Source: an uncultured Pelagibacteraceae bacterium
GTDB lineage: Bacteria; Pseudomonadota; Alphaproteobacteria; Pelagibacterales; Pelagibacteraceae
Assembly: GCA_902629585.1 (NCBI GenBank)
Contig: CACORI010000001.1
Coordinates: forward strand, 1-64,000
Direction: 5' to 3'
Length of the DNA: 64,000 bases
Shown: piece after piece, positions 1-9,455 of the stretch
Layout of the letters: each line of letters opens with the position of its first letter
Numbering within the stretch: position 1 is the first letter of the stretch
The notes under the pieces: generated by a model
The model's database searches: none
Seen by the model: only the letters and a program-made list of their open reading frames with translations
Told to the model about the DNA's origin: nothing
Made by a program: the position numbers and the translations under genes

Positions 1-1315
1 GCCATATGATCCTGTGTTGAACATTTTGAACTTGAACAAACAATTGTCCCATTCCAGTCTCATGTGAGTCTGATTGATTTCCAAATCCATTGTCTGGATA
101 GTGTAAAGCTTCCTGATATTCATTATTCATGTCCATCATTCCACAAACACCTCTGAATGGATTTGTTCTTATCCAGTCACAATTTTTCTTGAAATCAGCA
201 TCATTAAGCCCAAGAGCTTTTGTTGCATTCCAAGAAGCAGCCAGATAATTTACTATATCATATCCATTACCGGTATAGACAAGACCCATTGTGTTCTTTT
301 TATATGTTCCAAATTCCGGAAATCTTTTTAGATAATTCTTTCTAAAATCTTCTCCCATTTTGTCTCCATATATTCCAAGAACTGTGCTCCAACAGAAACC
401 TTCCATCGCTCGACCACCAAGTTCTAAGAACTCAGGTTGAGATGCACCATATTGTACATAAACAAGTGCTCCTGGTACTGGATCTGCTCTGAATTGTTTG
501 CAAAAAGCAGCTTCCTCCGCAGCCATCCAATGGTTACACATAATAGCGCCGGCTCCAACTTTTTTAAGTTCTTGAATTACCGGTCCCCAATCATTAACTG
601 GATATTGTATTTGAGTATCACCAGCTAGTTCCCAACCAGATTTTGCTAAAGACTCTTTAGCAGCTTTTAAAATGGTTTGGTTATAACCAGTTTGCTCAGA
701 AATTATGTGAACTTTATTATTCACAGGTTTCCAAGTTCCAGTTGCTTTCATTGCATCCAACCACATTGGATAAGTCCATCCATAATTTACCTCTGAAGGG
801 TCTGTTTGCAATACATGACTATACTTCTTAGGATTCTTTTTAAATTCCTCAGTAGCAAGTCTTTGAGTATTACCCTGTAAATATGGAGCTTTCCATTTAG
901 TTGATGTGTCCATTCCAGGAATCGGAGCAAAAGTAAATGCATTTGAAATTGCATGAACTTTCTTATCTATACAAGCTGCAATAGCCGATTGTGTACTTTC
1001 AGCAGATAGTTTGTCGTAATCAGGAACGAAAGTTTTTAATTCTCTACCCTGAACTCCTCCTTTTGCATTTATTTCCTCAATTGCCATTATTGTACCATTC
1101 AAGTGATCTTGATCATCAGCTACTCCGTAAGGTGTTGATAATGACGAAGGCACTCCAATAAGTAAGTGATTTGATGCATCAGCTTTTCTAACCCAAGGCA
1201 TAGGTAAGAAATTAGAAGCACCAGCTAATAAAGCAGCAGAACCTAAAGTTTTTAGAACTTTTCTTCTACCTTTATTCTTTACTACTTTAATAGACTTCTC
1301 TTTTTTCTTTGTCAT
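1..1315 (-). CDS. ABC transporter periplasmic substrate-binding protein (type 1 periplasmic binding fold, urea/branched-chain amino acid/amide type), truncated by window start
   Basis: Manual reverse translation from CAT at 1313-1315: MTKKKEKSIKVVKNKGRRKVLKTLGSAALLAGASNFLPMPWVRKADASNHLLIGVPSSLSTPYGVADDQDHLNGTIMAIEEINAKGGVQGRELK...; twin-Arg-like signal, Peripla_BP-like body; open frame to position 1. Confidence 0.8.
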   Translation of the reverse strand, partial: MTKKKEKSIKVVKNKGRRKVLKTLGSAALLAGASNFLPMPWVRKADASNHLLIGVPSSLSTPYGVADDQDHLNGTIMAIEEINAKGGVQGRELKTFVPDYDKLSAESTQSAIAACIDKKVHAISNAFTFAPIPGMDTSTKWKAPYLQGNTQRLATEEFKKNPKKYSHVLQTDPSEVNYGWTYPMWLDAMKATGTWKPVNNKVHIISEQTGYNQTILKAAKESLAKSGWELAGDTQIQYPVNDWGPVIQELKKVGAGAIMCNHWMAAEEAAFCKQFRADPVPGALVYVQYGASQPEFLELGGRAMEGFCWSTVLGIYGDKMGEDFRKNYLKRFPEFGTYKKNTMGLVYTGNGYDIVNYLAASWNATKALGLNDADFKKNCDWIRTNPFRGVCGMMDMNNEYQEALHYPDNGFGNQSDSHETGMGQLFVQVQNVQHRIIW

Positions 1316-1551
1316 AGTTTTCCCCCAAGTTGTCTATTTAATGATATAAATCTATCACCGGTGAGATTTGATTTCGACAGAATTGTAAATTTTTTTTCTA
1401 CTTAAAATTGAAAAACAATTAAAAGTAGAATCTATTTTTTTTTCAATTAAAAAAATTGTTAAGATTTTAGCTTTTTAAAATTAGATAATAAATAATTAAT
1501 TATAAAAAATATTATTAATAATATAAAATATAATAAAATAAATATTATTTA

Positions 1552-2262
1552 ATGCAACTGGAAATTGAAAAAAAAAATTCATTAAGAAAAAGAGTTGTTG
1601 AACAAATACAAACTAGAAAAAAAATAATTTCAGATTTTCTAAAAGATTTATCTCTTAAAGAAAAACAAATTACTACCTCAAAAAAAACAGGAATAAATGA
1701 AAATACGATAACTCGAATGAAAAATAATGATAATTTTGTTACTTCATTTGACAACGCAATTGCACTTTATAGTGTTTATCCAGAGTTAAATAAGATGTTT
1801 CTAAATCAGTGGATTGAACTTTCAGGATTGCAGACTATTAATGAATTCGAGGTACAAATTAATGGAAGTATTACTAAAAATTTTGATATATTGCCTCTTC
1901 ATCCAAATGAAATATCTTCATTAAAAATACCTCAAAATATTTACATAAACTTCAAACCTATGATTGTTTATAGATATCAAAGCAGCACTTCACTTCTTAA
2001 CAGACAATTATTCATATTTTCACAAAGAGGACTCGACATAAATAGTTGCGAAAATTTTTATAAATTTTTTCCTGATAAAATTTGTTTGGCAATCGCAGAT
2101 GATAACAAGCAATATGTAGGATATTTAACCAAAGAAGGAAATGATTATTTTGTAGTAAATCCAATCAACAAAAAAATTTATAAAAATTCACTTAAAATAA
2201 ACGAAGTATATAGATTAATCCTTACAATTAATGATGATTGGTCAATGACGAGTGATCAATAA
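1552..2262 (+). CDS. Putative helix-turn-helix transcriptional regulator
   Basis: 236 aa ORF; N-terminal segment KEKQITTSKKTGINENTITRMKNNDN resembles an HTH; divergent from the SBP gene. Confidence 0.5.
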   Translation: MQLEIEKKNSLRKRVVEQIQTRKKIISDFLKDLSLKEKQITTSKKTGINENTITRMKNNDNFVTSFDNAIALYSVYPELNKMFLNQWIELSGLQTINEFEVQINGSITKNFDILPLHPNEISSLKIPQNIYINFKPMIVYRYQSSTSLLNRQLFIFSQRGLDINSCENFYKFFPDKICLAIADDNKQYVGYLTKEGNDYFVVNPINKKIYKNSLKINEVYRLILTINDDWSMTSDQ

Positions 2263-2267
2263 ATAGA

Positions 2268-2426
2268 TTAAAAGTTAAAAAATTTTATAATTTCATCTTT
2301 GTAGTAAATGAAATTTACCAATATGATGATTATTATAGCCAATACCACACCATATTTTGCCTTTGGGAAGGCAACACCTCTCATTTTAGTCGGCCTTAGT
2401 TCTTCGTTATTATCTTTATCTGACAT
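2268..2426 (-). CDS. Small single-TM membrane protein
   Basis: Track ORF 2268..2474 begins at TTG inside a terminator hairpin; the ATG at 2426 gives MSDKDNNEELRPTKMRGVAFPKAKYGVVLAIIIIILVNFIYYKDEIIKFFNF with one TM helix. Confidence 0.55.
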   Translation of the reverse strand: MSDKDNNEELRPTKMRGVAFPKAKYGVVLAIIIIILVNFIYYKDEIIKFFNF

Positions 2427-2440
2427 TTTATAAGTATAAC

Positions 2441-2472
2441 AAAAAAAAGGGCGCCACATTAAAGTGGCGCCC
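2441..2472 (-). terminator. Rho-independent terminator downstream of the amt gene pair
   Basis: Perfect 9-bp stem GGGCGCCAC (2449-2457) / GTGGCGCCC (2464-2472), 6-nt loop, followed on the minus strand by a run of T (2441-2448 is A8 on plus). Confidence 0.8.
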
Positions 2473-2490
2473 AAATTTTTTAAGTTTTAA

Positions 2491-2721
2491 TTACCAGTCG
2501 GTAATATTACTTTTATGATCGTTGGCACCATGTCTTTTTCTTGCTAATCTTTCAAGCTCGTCGCTCTCAGATCTAGCAGTCAAAATATGCCAACCAACCC
2601 ATAAGATTATTGCTAATATAACTAGCAAACCCTCTGATGATCCAGCACCAGGATAAACTGCACCAGCAACTTCTTCAGCTGGTTTGTTAAGGTGATCGAT
2701 CCAGTTTGTAACTGTAGCCAT
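2491..2721 (-). CDS. Small membrane protein encoded immediately downstream of the ammonium transporter
   Basis: 76 aa, one TM segment (GLLVILAIILWVGWHIL); 11 bp from amt, same strand, shares terminator. Confidence 0.6.
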   Translation of the reverse strand: MATVTNWIDHLNKPAEEVAGAVYPGAGSSEGLLVILAIILWVGWHILTARSESDELERLARKRHGANDHKSNITDW

Positions 2722-2732
2722 ATATTTCTCCT

Positions 2733-4133
2733 TTACCTGGTTGATGCGGCAACTGCTTTTTCATCACTCTTTGCAGTCTCCATTATTTCATAGTCTAGTC
2801 CAGCTATTTCAACCTCACGTGGGATTCTCAATTTACCCATTCCATGAAGAACTTTAGCTATGACATAGCCTGGTATTAGTCCAAGAACAACGAACATTAT
2901 TAATGCTCCTATGAACTGTCCTAATGGATTAATTGATGCATAAGTAGTTCCATCCCACATAGCGCCTACACTGTATCCAGATGCAGGATAACCATTTAAA
3001 ACAAAACCACAAATTACAAGACCAATAAACCCAGCATATCCATGTACTGCTACTGCTCCAACAGCATCATCAATTTTGAACTTACGTTCAACCCAATAAT
3101 GTAGTTTGTAAGATAGCACTACTCCGATCATACCAATTATCATTGCTTGAATTGGGTGGTATAAATCATTCCCAGCTGAAGCACAGATAATACCCGCAAG
3201 ACCACTAGAGTATGTCCAGAAAGGATCACCTTTTGCAATCCAATAACCGGCTAATAATCCTCCTGATAATGACATCAAGAAGTTAAAAGTTATTCCACTG
3301 AGTGTAGTAGGGGTTACATATATGTTTGTTGCTGTCCAATAACTTATTCCTTCCATACCGTATTCAGGTCCTAGGTCAAATATTGGTATATTACATGCAG
3401 CATAGAATCCCCAAAAACCAGTATAAATTAAAAATAATCCAATAGTTACTAGCCAAGGATTTCTTGGTCCAATATTTCTTGGTTCACCACTTGATGAAAA
3501 TTTACCAATTCTTGGTCCTAAAACCATAAGAACACCTAAAGCAAAACCTCCGGCAATTGCGTGAATTACTCCTGACGCATATGCATCATGATATCCTAAA
3601 AGTTTTAACATCCATCCATCAAAATGCCATCCCCAAGCAGCGTCAATTACCCAGAATACCGAACCTATTGCGATCGCTAAAATCCCAAAAGCAAAAGTAG
3701 TTATTCTTTCAATAATAGCTCCTGAAACGATAGAAGCAGCTGTCCATGAGAAAAGTAAGAACGCAGCCCAGAAGACACCAGAAATATGGTCTCCAAGGTT
3801 TACAGCCATCAAATCACTTGTAGCAGTATACCAAGTCGCACTAAAAGCTGAGTCATCTGTAATTAGGGCCGTGCTTTCATTCATTATTGATGGAGCTAAT
3901 CCCGGTCCTGTAGGAAAAGCCCAGTAAATCCACCAACCAAATAAAAACCATGTAACTGTTACCAGAGGTATCAGCATTGTATTTTTCATTAGAGTATGTT
4001 GGTGATGTTTATATCGAGAAGCTCCAACTTCATACATACAGAAACCGACGTGAATTAAAAACATCAATACTACTGTCACCCAGTAGTAAAATTCTGTAAA
4101 TATAGTAGTAAGAGCCGCTAACTGATCAGTCAT
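2733..4133 (-). CDS. amtB: Ammonium/methylammonium transporter, Amt family
   Basis: 466 aa multi-TM; candidate twin-His motifs SGVIHAIAGG and DAVGAVAVHGYAGFIG. Confidence 0.9.
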   Translation of the reverse strand: MTDQLAALTTIFTEFYYWVTVVLMFLIHVGFCMYEVGASRYKHHQHTLMKNTMLIPLVTVTWFLFGWWIYWAFPTGPGLAPSIMNESTALITDDSAFSATWYTATSDLMAVNLGDHISGVFWAAFLLFSWTAASIVSGAIIERITTFAFGILAIAIGSVFWVIDAAWGWHFDGWMLKLLGYHDAYASGVIHAIAGGFALGVLMVLGPRIGKFSSSGEPRNIGPRNPWLVTIGLFLIYTGFWGFYAACNIPIFDLGPEYGMEGISYWTATNIYVTPTTLSGITFNFLMSLSGGLLAGYWIAKGDPFWTYSSGLAGIICASAGNDLYHPIQAMIIGMIGVVLSYKLHYWVERKFKIDDAVGAVAVHGYAGFIGLVICGFVLNGYPASGYSVGAMWDGTTYASINPLGQFIGALIMFVVLGLIPGYVIAKVLHGMGKLRIPREVEIAGLDYEIMETAKSDEKAVAASTR

Positions 4134-4203
4134 AATCTCTTTCTCCTTATTTAGTTTTGAAAACCCTATAAAATTTATTTAGTAGTTACAAACGAAAAAA
4201 TAG

Positions 4204-4231
4204 AAAAAAACCTATTAGCAGGCTAGGTTTT
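4204..4231 (-). terminator. Putative Rho-independent terminator after the mgs/gmaS operon
   Basis: On minus strand AAAACCTA-loop-TAGGTTTT followed by a T-rich tract; stem arms 4207-4214 and 4224-4231. Confidence 0.6.
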
Positions 4232-4259
4232 AAAAAAAAATCAACTTAAGATTGTGTAA

Positions 4260-4670
4260 TTAAAATTTTAGGTAAGCTTTCTTTAAATCAACTAAGGGGT
4301 GTTTTGGAGACATTTGAAATTTTACTAAAAGTTCTCTTGCAATCATATCTCTATCTTGTTGATTATTTGGTAGCTTTATAGAACTTGGTATTGTAACCCA
4401 TCCGTTTGCATTTCTGCAAAATACTGCTGGTCTATCCTCTTCATATCCCATATGAACGTCTTCTAACCAGTTTAAATCATCCCATCCCATAGCCTCTATA
4501 TATTTTTTTAAAAATGGAGTGATTTTACTGTAGTCTGGTAAAAGATTTACATCATATCTGTAACCAATAGATTGACCAATCATTTTCTCTCTGGCAGTTT
4601 CTTTCTTTTTACCGAGTTGGCCTTTAATCTCTTTTAACTTTGTTAATTTTTTACCCTTTTTTTTGACCAT
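4260..4670 (-). CDS. Conserved-looking hypothetical protein, last gene of the mgs/gmaS operon
   Basis: 136 aa, Lys-rich N-terminus, 8 bp downstream of the mgsC-like gene. Confidence 0.6.
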   Translation of the reverse strand: MVKKKGKKLTKLKEIKGQLGKKKETAREKMIGQSIGYRYDVNLLPDYSKITPFLKKYIEAMGWDDLNWLEDVHMGYEEDRPAVFCRNANGWVTIPSSIKLPNNQQDRDMIARELLVKFQMSPKHPLVDLKKAYLKF

Positions 4671-4678
4671 AATTATAT

Positions 4679-6103
4679 TTATATTTTGTGATAATTATCA
4701 ACTCCAACAGTATAGTTTGTACCTGCTAATGGAACTTTAGCTAAAGCTGAGGCCTCAGATGTTAATGCGGCTAAATCCTCAGGTTCTAAAGAATGAATAT
4801 TTGTTTTTCCACAAGCTCTCGCTAAAAGTTGCGCCTCTAACGTCATTGAATGTAAGTAATTATAAACTCTTAAAGCAGCATCATCTGGGTTTAATCTAGC
4901 TCTTAACTTTGGATCTTGAGTAGCAACACCTACAGGACATCTACCTGTATGACAATGATAACACTCACCTGCTTTAACTCCCATTTCTTTTTCAAAGTTT
5001 GCTTCAGGAATATCTTTATTACAATTTAAGGCAATCATTGACCCAGTTCCTATTGCAATCGCATCAGCTCCTAATGCAAGTGCTTTAGCCATATCAGCAC
5101 CGTCTCTAACACCTCCAGCATAGATAAGAGTTACCTTTCCTGTCTTACCAACATCATCAATTGCTCTTCTAGCTTCTCTAATTGCAGCAATACCAGGTAT
5201 ACCTGTATTAGCTGCAGCTATGTGCGGACCAGCTCCTGTTGAACCCTCCATACCATCAAGATAAATTGAGTCAGGATCACATTTTGCAGCCATACGAACA
5301 TCATCATAAACTTTTGATGCTCCCAATTTTAATTGAATAGGCACTTTATTTTTTGTAAGTTGCCTCAATTCCTCTACTTTTAATGCCAAATCATCTGGTC
5401 CTAACCAGTCAGGATGTCTTGCTGGCGATCTTTGATCAATACCTGATGGAAGAGATCTCATTTCAGCTACTTGATCAGTTACTTTTTGACCCATTAAGTG
5501 TCCACCCATTCCAACTTTTTGTCCTTGACCTATGAAAACTTCAATACCATCTGCCAGTTGTGCATGATGTGGATTAAAACCATATCTTGATTGGATACAT
5601 TGATAATACCATTTTTCAGAATATCTTCTTTCATCTGGTATCATTCCACCTTCACCAGAACAAGTTGCGCTACCAGCCATTGTAGCTCCTCTCGCTAAAG
5701 CTGTTTTAGCCTCATAAGAAAGTGCACCAAAACTCATTCCCGTAATGTAAACTGGTATATCTAATTCAATAGGATTTTCACATCTTGGACCTATAACAGT
5801 TTTTGTTTCACACTTTTCTCTATATCCCTCAATAACAAATCTCGTTAAAGTCCCCGGCAAGAAAACTAAGTCATCAAAAGTAGGAATCTTTTTCATCAAT
5901 GCCATTCCCCGCATTCTGTATCTTCCTAGTTGTGACTTAATATGAATATCATCTATAACTTCAGGAGTAAAAATTGCATTGTGTCCAAGTAAACTTTTAT
6001 TTCTTGAACCATTACTACTTAAATGTACATCAGCTTTTCCACCAACATTTCCGTTTACGTTACTATTTTTACTCTTTTTAATTTTCTTTTTTTTCTTAGC
6101 CAT
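4679..6103 (-). CDS. mgsC: FMN-binding glutamate synthase-like protein (GlxD/MgsC-type, N-methylglutamate synthase subunit C candidate)
   Basis: 474 aa; GltS-type FMN barrel (GGVRDGADMAKALALGADAIAIGTGSMIAL; CYHCHTGRCPVGVATQDP). Confidence 0.75.
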   Translation of the reverse strand: MAKKKKKIKKSKNSNVNGNVGGKADVHLSSNGSRNKSLLGHNAIFTPEVIDDIHIKSQLGRYRMRGMALMKKIPTFDDLVFLPGTLTRFVIEGYREKCETKTVIGPRCENPIELDIPVYITGMSFGALSYEAKTALARGATMAGSATCSGEGGMIPDERRYSEKWYYQCIQSRYGFNPHHAQLADGIEVFIGQGQKVGMGGHLMGQKVTDQVAEMRSLPSGIDQRSPARHPDWLGPDDLALKVEELRQLTKNKVPIQLKLGASKVYDDVRMAAKCDPDSIYLDGMEGSTGAGPHIAAANTGIPGIAAIREARRAIDDVGKTGKVTLIYAGGVRDGADMAKALALGADAIAIGTGSMIALNCNKDIPEANFEKEMGVKAGECYHCHTGRCPVGVATQDPKLRARLNPDDAALRVYNYLHSMTLEAQLLARACGKTNIHSLEPEDLAALTSEASALAKVPLAGTNYTVGVDNYHKI

Positions 6104-6957
6104 TAAATTGCTCCTTTTTTCTCTGTAGGTTCTAAATTATCGTAATTCCAAAGTTTTTTACCAGCTACAATTTTTTTCATTTTACTAACATCAAAGTTTT
6201 CACCAATTTCTGCTACCTTTAATTTTCTTCTTAACCAATCTTGGTCATTCGAGGTTAAGTCAGAATCTACAGCATCACTACCATATGATCCAATTTTTCC
6301 ACCTACAAAAATTGTCCCATCATACATAGAGTCACCTAAGTTGATACCTACATCACCTAATATAATAATTCTGCCTCTTTGCATCATAAAACCTGTAAAA
6401 GCTCCAGCATCACCACCTATAATTATAGTGCCACCCTTCATATCAATACCTGTTCTTGCGCCAACGCTTCCTTTACAAATTAAATCACCACCTCTGATTG
6501 CTGCACCAAAACAAGAACCAGCATTTTTTTCAATAACAACCTTTCCTGCCATTAGGTTTTCCGCACATGACCAACCAACTCTTCCATTAATTCTTACTGT
6601 AGGACCATCACAAGATCCCATACCAAAATATCCCAAACTCCCCTCAAAAATTAAATTTAGCTTGTTTAAAATTCCAACACCCAAACTATGCTTTCCTTGA
6701 GGATTTTTAATTACAATCGTTCCATATCCTTCACTCATCAAATTATCTATTTCCCTATTAGCTTCCGCTGCTGTCATATCTTTTACATCAAGATCTGTTC
6801 TTTTATTAAAGTCTACATCATAAGTACCAAAGTAATAAAAATTCTCTGCTTCGTCAGGATTAAAAAATTTTTGTTGAGTTCGACCAGTTAATACTTCAGT
6901 ATGCATTCCCATTGATTGGGCTTTTGATTTTTTACTTACTGTTTTTATATTTGCCAT
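6103..6957 (-). CDS. mgsB: Glutamate synthase GXGXG-domain protein (GlxC/MgsB-type)
   Basis: 284 aa beta-helix with repeated GGDLICKGSVGARTGIDMKGGTIIIGGDAGAFTGFMMQRGRIIILGDVG. Confidence 0.75.
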   Translation of the reverse strand: MANIKTVSKKSKAQSMGMHTEVLTGRTQQKFFNPDEAENFYYFGTYDVDFNKRTDLDVKDMTAAEANREIDNLMSEGYGTIVIKNPQGKHSLGVGILNKLNLIFEGSLGYFGMGSCDGPTVRINGRVGWSCAENLMAGKVVIEKNAGSCFGAAIRGGDLICKGSVGARTGIDMKGGTIIIGGDAGAFTGFMMQRGRIIILGDVGINLGDSMYDGTIFVGGKIGSYGSDAVDSDLTSNDQDWLRRKLKVAEIGENFDVSKMKKIVAGKKLWNYDNLEPTEKKGAI

Positions 6958-7889
6958 ACTTTTACCTCACCATCAAAAGGGTCATAAGTATCAATTTCTT
7001 GAGGAAGAACAGATCTAATTGCAATTTCCTCTGAACCCATTGCCACTAAATCATCTGACTCATAAAGAACTAGCGGCTTAGCCGCCATTGTGTCTTTTGC
7101 CATTCCTAAAGAGTTTTTAGTTGCAACAAAATATGTAAAGACACCATCAAGACCAGTTAGAGATTCTTTCATGCCTTCTTCTAAACTTGCTCCTTCTCTC
7201 ATTTTTTGAGCAATATAAACTGCAATTAACTCAGAGTCACACTCAGACATAAATCTCATCCCTTTATTTTCTAAAGCTCTTCTATTGTTCCAATAGTTAG
7301 TTAACTGCCCATTATGAACGACTGAAACGTCACTGAATGGATATCCCCAAAAAGGGTGAGCAGATTTAATATCTACACCAGATTCAGTAGCCATTCTTGC
7401 ATGTCCTATTGCATGAGTTCCAATTAGTTTATCAAGAGAATATCTATCACATACAGCTTTAGCATTACCAAGATCCTTAATAACTTCTAGGGATTTTCCC
7501 ATTGAAAGAATTTCTACACCTGGAATACTTTCTATTCTTTGTGAAAAATCTAGTAAATCTTTTTTATCATAGTCAATTTCATATCTAAGCGAGTATGGCA
7601 GAGTTCTTTCTTCTTTAACAATCTTGGCACCAAGTTCTGCAAGAGTTTGGTCTACGATTTTTTTTCTTTCATCATAAACTGATACATCCTCTACAATTGA
7701 TGAACTTCCTTCACCAACATTTTCTCCAACCTTAAAACGCATGATGAAGTTTTTTCCATCTGTATCACCGTAAAGCGCATAACCAGTTGAGTCTTCACCC
7801 CTATGTTTTAAAGCTTGCAACATACCTTGAAGCTCACTTCCTACATTTGATGATTTTCCTCTATGTATTAATCCCGCTATTCCGCACAT
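6945..7889 (-). CDS. mgsA: Class II glutamine amidotransferase-like protein (GlxB/MgsA-type)
   Basis: 314 aa; N-terminal MCGIAGLIHRG (Cys2 nucleophile), GHARMATESGVDIKSAHPF, VVHNGQLTNYWNNR. Confidence 0.75.
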   Translation of the reverse strand: MCGIAGLIHRGKSSNVGSELQGMLQALKHRGEDSTGYALYGDTDGKNFIMRFKVGENVGEGSSSIVEDVSVYDERKKIVDQTLAELGAKIVKEERTLPYSLRYEIDYDKKDLLDFSQRIESIPGVEILSMGKSLEVIKDLGNAKAVCDRYSLDKLIGTHAIGHARMATESGVDIKSAHPFWGYPFSDVSVVHNGQLTNYWNNRRALENKGMRFMSECDSELIAVYIAQKMREGASLEEGMKESLTGLDGVFTYFVATKNSLGMAKDTMAAKPLVLYESDDLVAMGSEEIAIRSVLPQEIDTYDPFDGEVKVWQI

Positions 7890-7915
7890 ATATTTCCTCT
7901 CTTTTACTTATAAGT

Positions 7916-9385
7916 TTAAGGTAAACAATCTAAATATGTATCTAGATCCCATTGTGTTGTTGCTCCTAAAAATTTCTCCCATTCATCATTTTTATACCAA
8001 TGAAATATTTTATACATTTCATCAGGCATTGCAGATTGAACTACCTTATCTTCAGAAAGTCTTTCAAGTGCTTCACCTAAACTTAAAGGTAATTTTTTAA
8101 CATCTTTTCCAGCTTTTTGAGCTTCATAAATATTTCTTGATTCTGGTTTGCCTGGATCAATCTTATTTGTAAGACCATCATCCATTGTTTTTAGTAAAGC
8201 CGAACCCATTAAATAAGGATTATGCATAGAATCAACTGATCTATATTCAAATCTTCCTGGCGCTGAAACTCTTAAACCGCAAGTTCTGTTTTGATATCCC
8301 CAATCAGCATAAACTGGAGCCCAGAAACCCTGATCCCAAAGTCTTCTATAAGAATTAACTGTCGATGATCCAATAGCCGTCAAAGCAGGCAAGTGTTTCA
8401 TAATACCACCAATTGACATTAATCCTACTTTTCCTGGAAGCTGCATATCCTTAGTATCTGGCATAAAAGTATTTGTTCCACCTTCAACATAAGTAAACAC
8501 CTCTTCTACTCCCGGTAATGATTTATGTCCTAATTTGTTTACAACGTCCTTTCCACCTTTCCATAAGGATAGATTAGTATGACAACCACTTGCAGAAACT
8601 CCCATAAATGGTTTTGTCATAAAACATGCGATTAAACCATGTTCTCTTGCTACTTGAGCACAAATTTGTCTATAAGTAGAGAGCCTGTCAGCATTTCTAA
8701 GTACATCATCGTACATCCAGTTTAATTCTAATTGACCAGGGGCATCCTCATGATCACCTTGGATCATATCAAGACCCATCGCGTTTGCATATTCTATAAC
8801 TTTCATGAAAACGGGTCTTAACGACTCAAACTGGTCGATGTGATAACAGAAAGGTTTTGAAAAACCTTTTCCTGTTGGCGTACCATCTTCATTTTTAGTT
8901 AACCACATCATTTCAGGTTCAGTACCAACTCTCATTTGGTAACCATGTTTTTTCTTAAATTCCTCAGCAATAATTCTTAGGTTTCCTCTACAGTCAGAGG
9001 TTAAATGACCACCTGGATTTTCTCTTTCTTCTCTATTTCTAAAACAAGTGCAAAAAACTCTTCCAACTCTTTTGTCCCAAGGTAATTGAACAAAAGTTTC
9101 AGGATCTGGAATTCCAACTAATTCTTTAGCCTCTGGGCCATATCCTATATAATTATTATGACGATCTAAGAATAAATTTGCAGTTGCTCCATAAACTAAT
9201 TGAAAACCTTTTTCAGCAGTTCTTTCCCAGTGATCAGCTGGTATACCTTTACCAACAACTCTTCCTGTAACTGATATGAATTGAAAATAAATATAAGTTA
9301 TTCCTAACTCATTAATTTTTTCTCTTACTTTTTTTACTAATTTTGCTCTTCCTGGTTGGTTAACATGTTTTTCTAGATCTGTCAT
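7916..9385 (-). CDS. gmaS: Glutamine synthetase family protein, probable gamma-glutamylmethylamide synthetase
   Basis: GS fold (GDHEDAPGQLELNWMYDD, GCHTNLSLW, NRTCGLRVSAPGRFEYRS). Start moved from track 9415 to ATG 9385, preceded by AGAGGGG. Assignment to gmaS rather than glnT comes from context with mgsABC, tdm and tmm. Confidence 0.7.
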   Translation of the reverse strand: MTDLEKHVNQPGRAKLVKKVREKINELGITYIYFQFISVTGRVVGKGIPADHWERTAEKGFQLVYGATANLFLDRHNNYIGYGPEAKELVGIPDPETFVQLPWDKRVGRVFCTCFRNREERENPGGHLTSDCRGNLRIIAEEFKKKHGYQMRVGTEPEMMWLTKNEDGTPTGKGFSKPFCYHIDQFESLRPVFMKVIEYANAMGLDMIQGDHEDAPGQLELNWMYDDVLRNADRLSTYRQICAQVAREHGLIACFMTKPFMGVSASGCHTNLSLWKGGKDVVNKLGHKSLPGVEEVFTYVEGGTNTFMPDTKDMQLPGKVGLMSIGGIMKHLPALTAIGSSTVNSYRRLWDQGFWAPVYADWGYQNRTCGLRVSAPGRFEYRSVDSMHNPYLMGSALLKTMDDGLTNKIDPGKPESRNIYEAQKAGKDVKKLPLSLGEALERLSEDKVVQSAMPDEMYKIFHWYKNDEWEKFLGATTQWDLDTYLDCLP

Positions 9386-9455
9386 AGTCCCCTCTGTTAA
9401 GAATTTTAAGTACAAAAAGGTAACTGAAAAAAAAACGTCTGTCTACTTAGATCAA

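Noticed and set aside
437-628. 63-aa plus-strand ORF
   Set aside because: Antisense to the truncated SBP gene at the window start.
6341-6891. ORFs 6341..6700 + and 6688..6891 +
   Set aside because: Antisense to the mgsB-like gene; low-complexity P/I/L-rich translation typical of the reverse of Gly-rich repeats.
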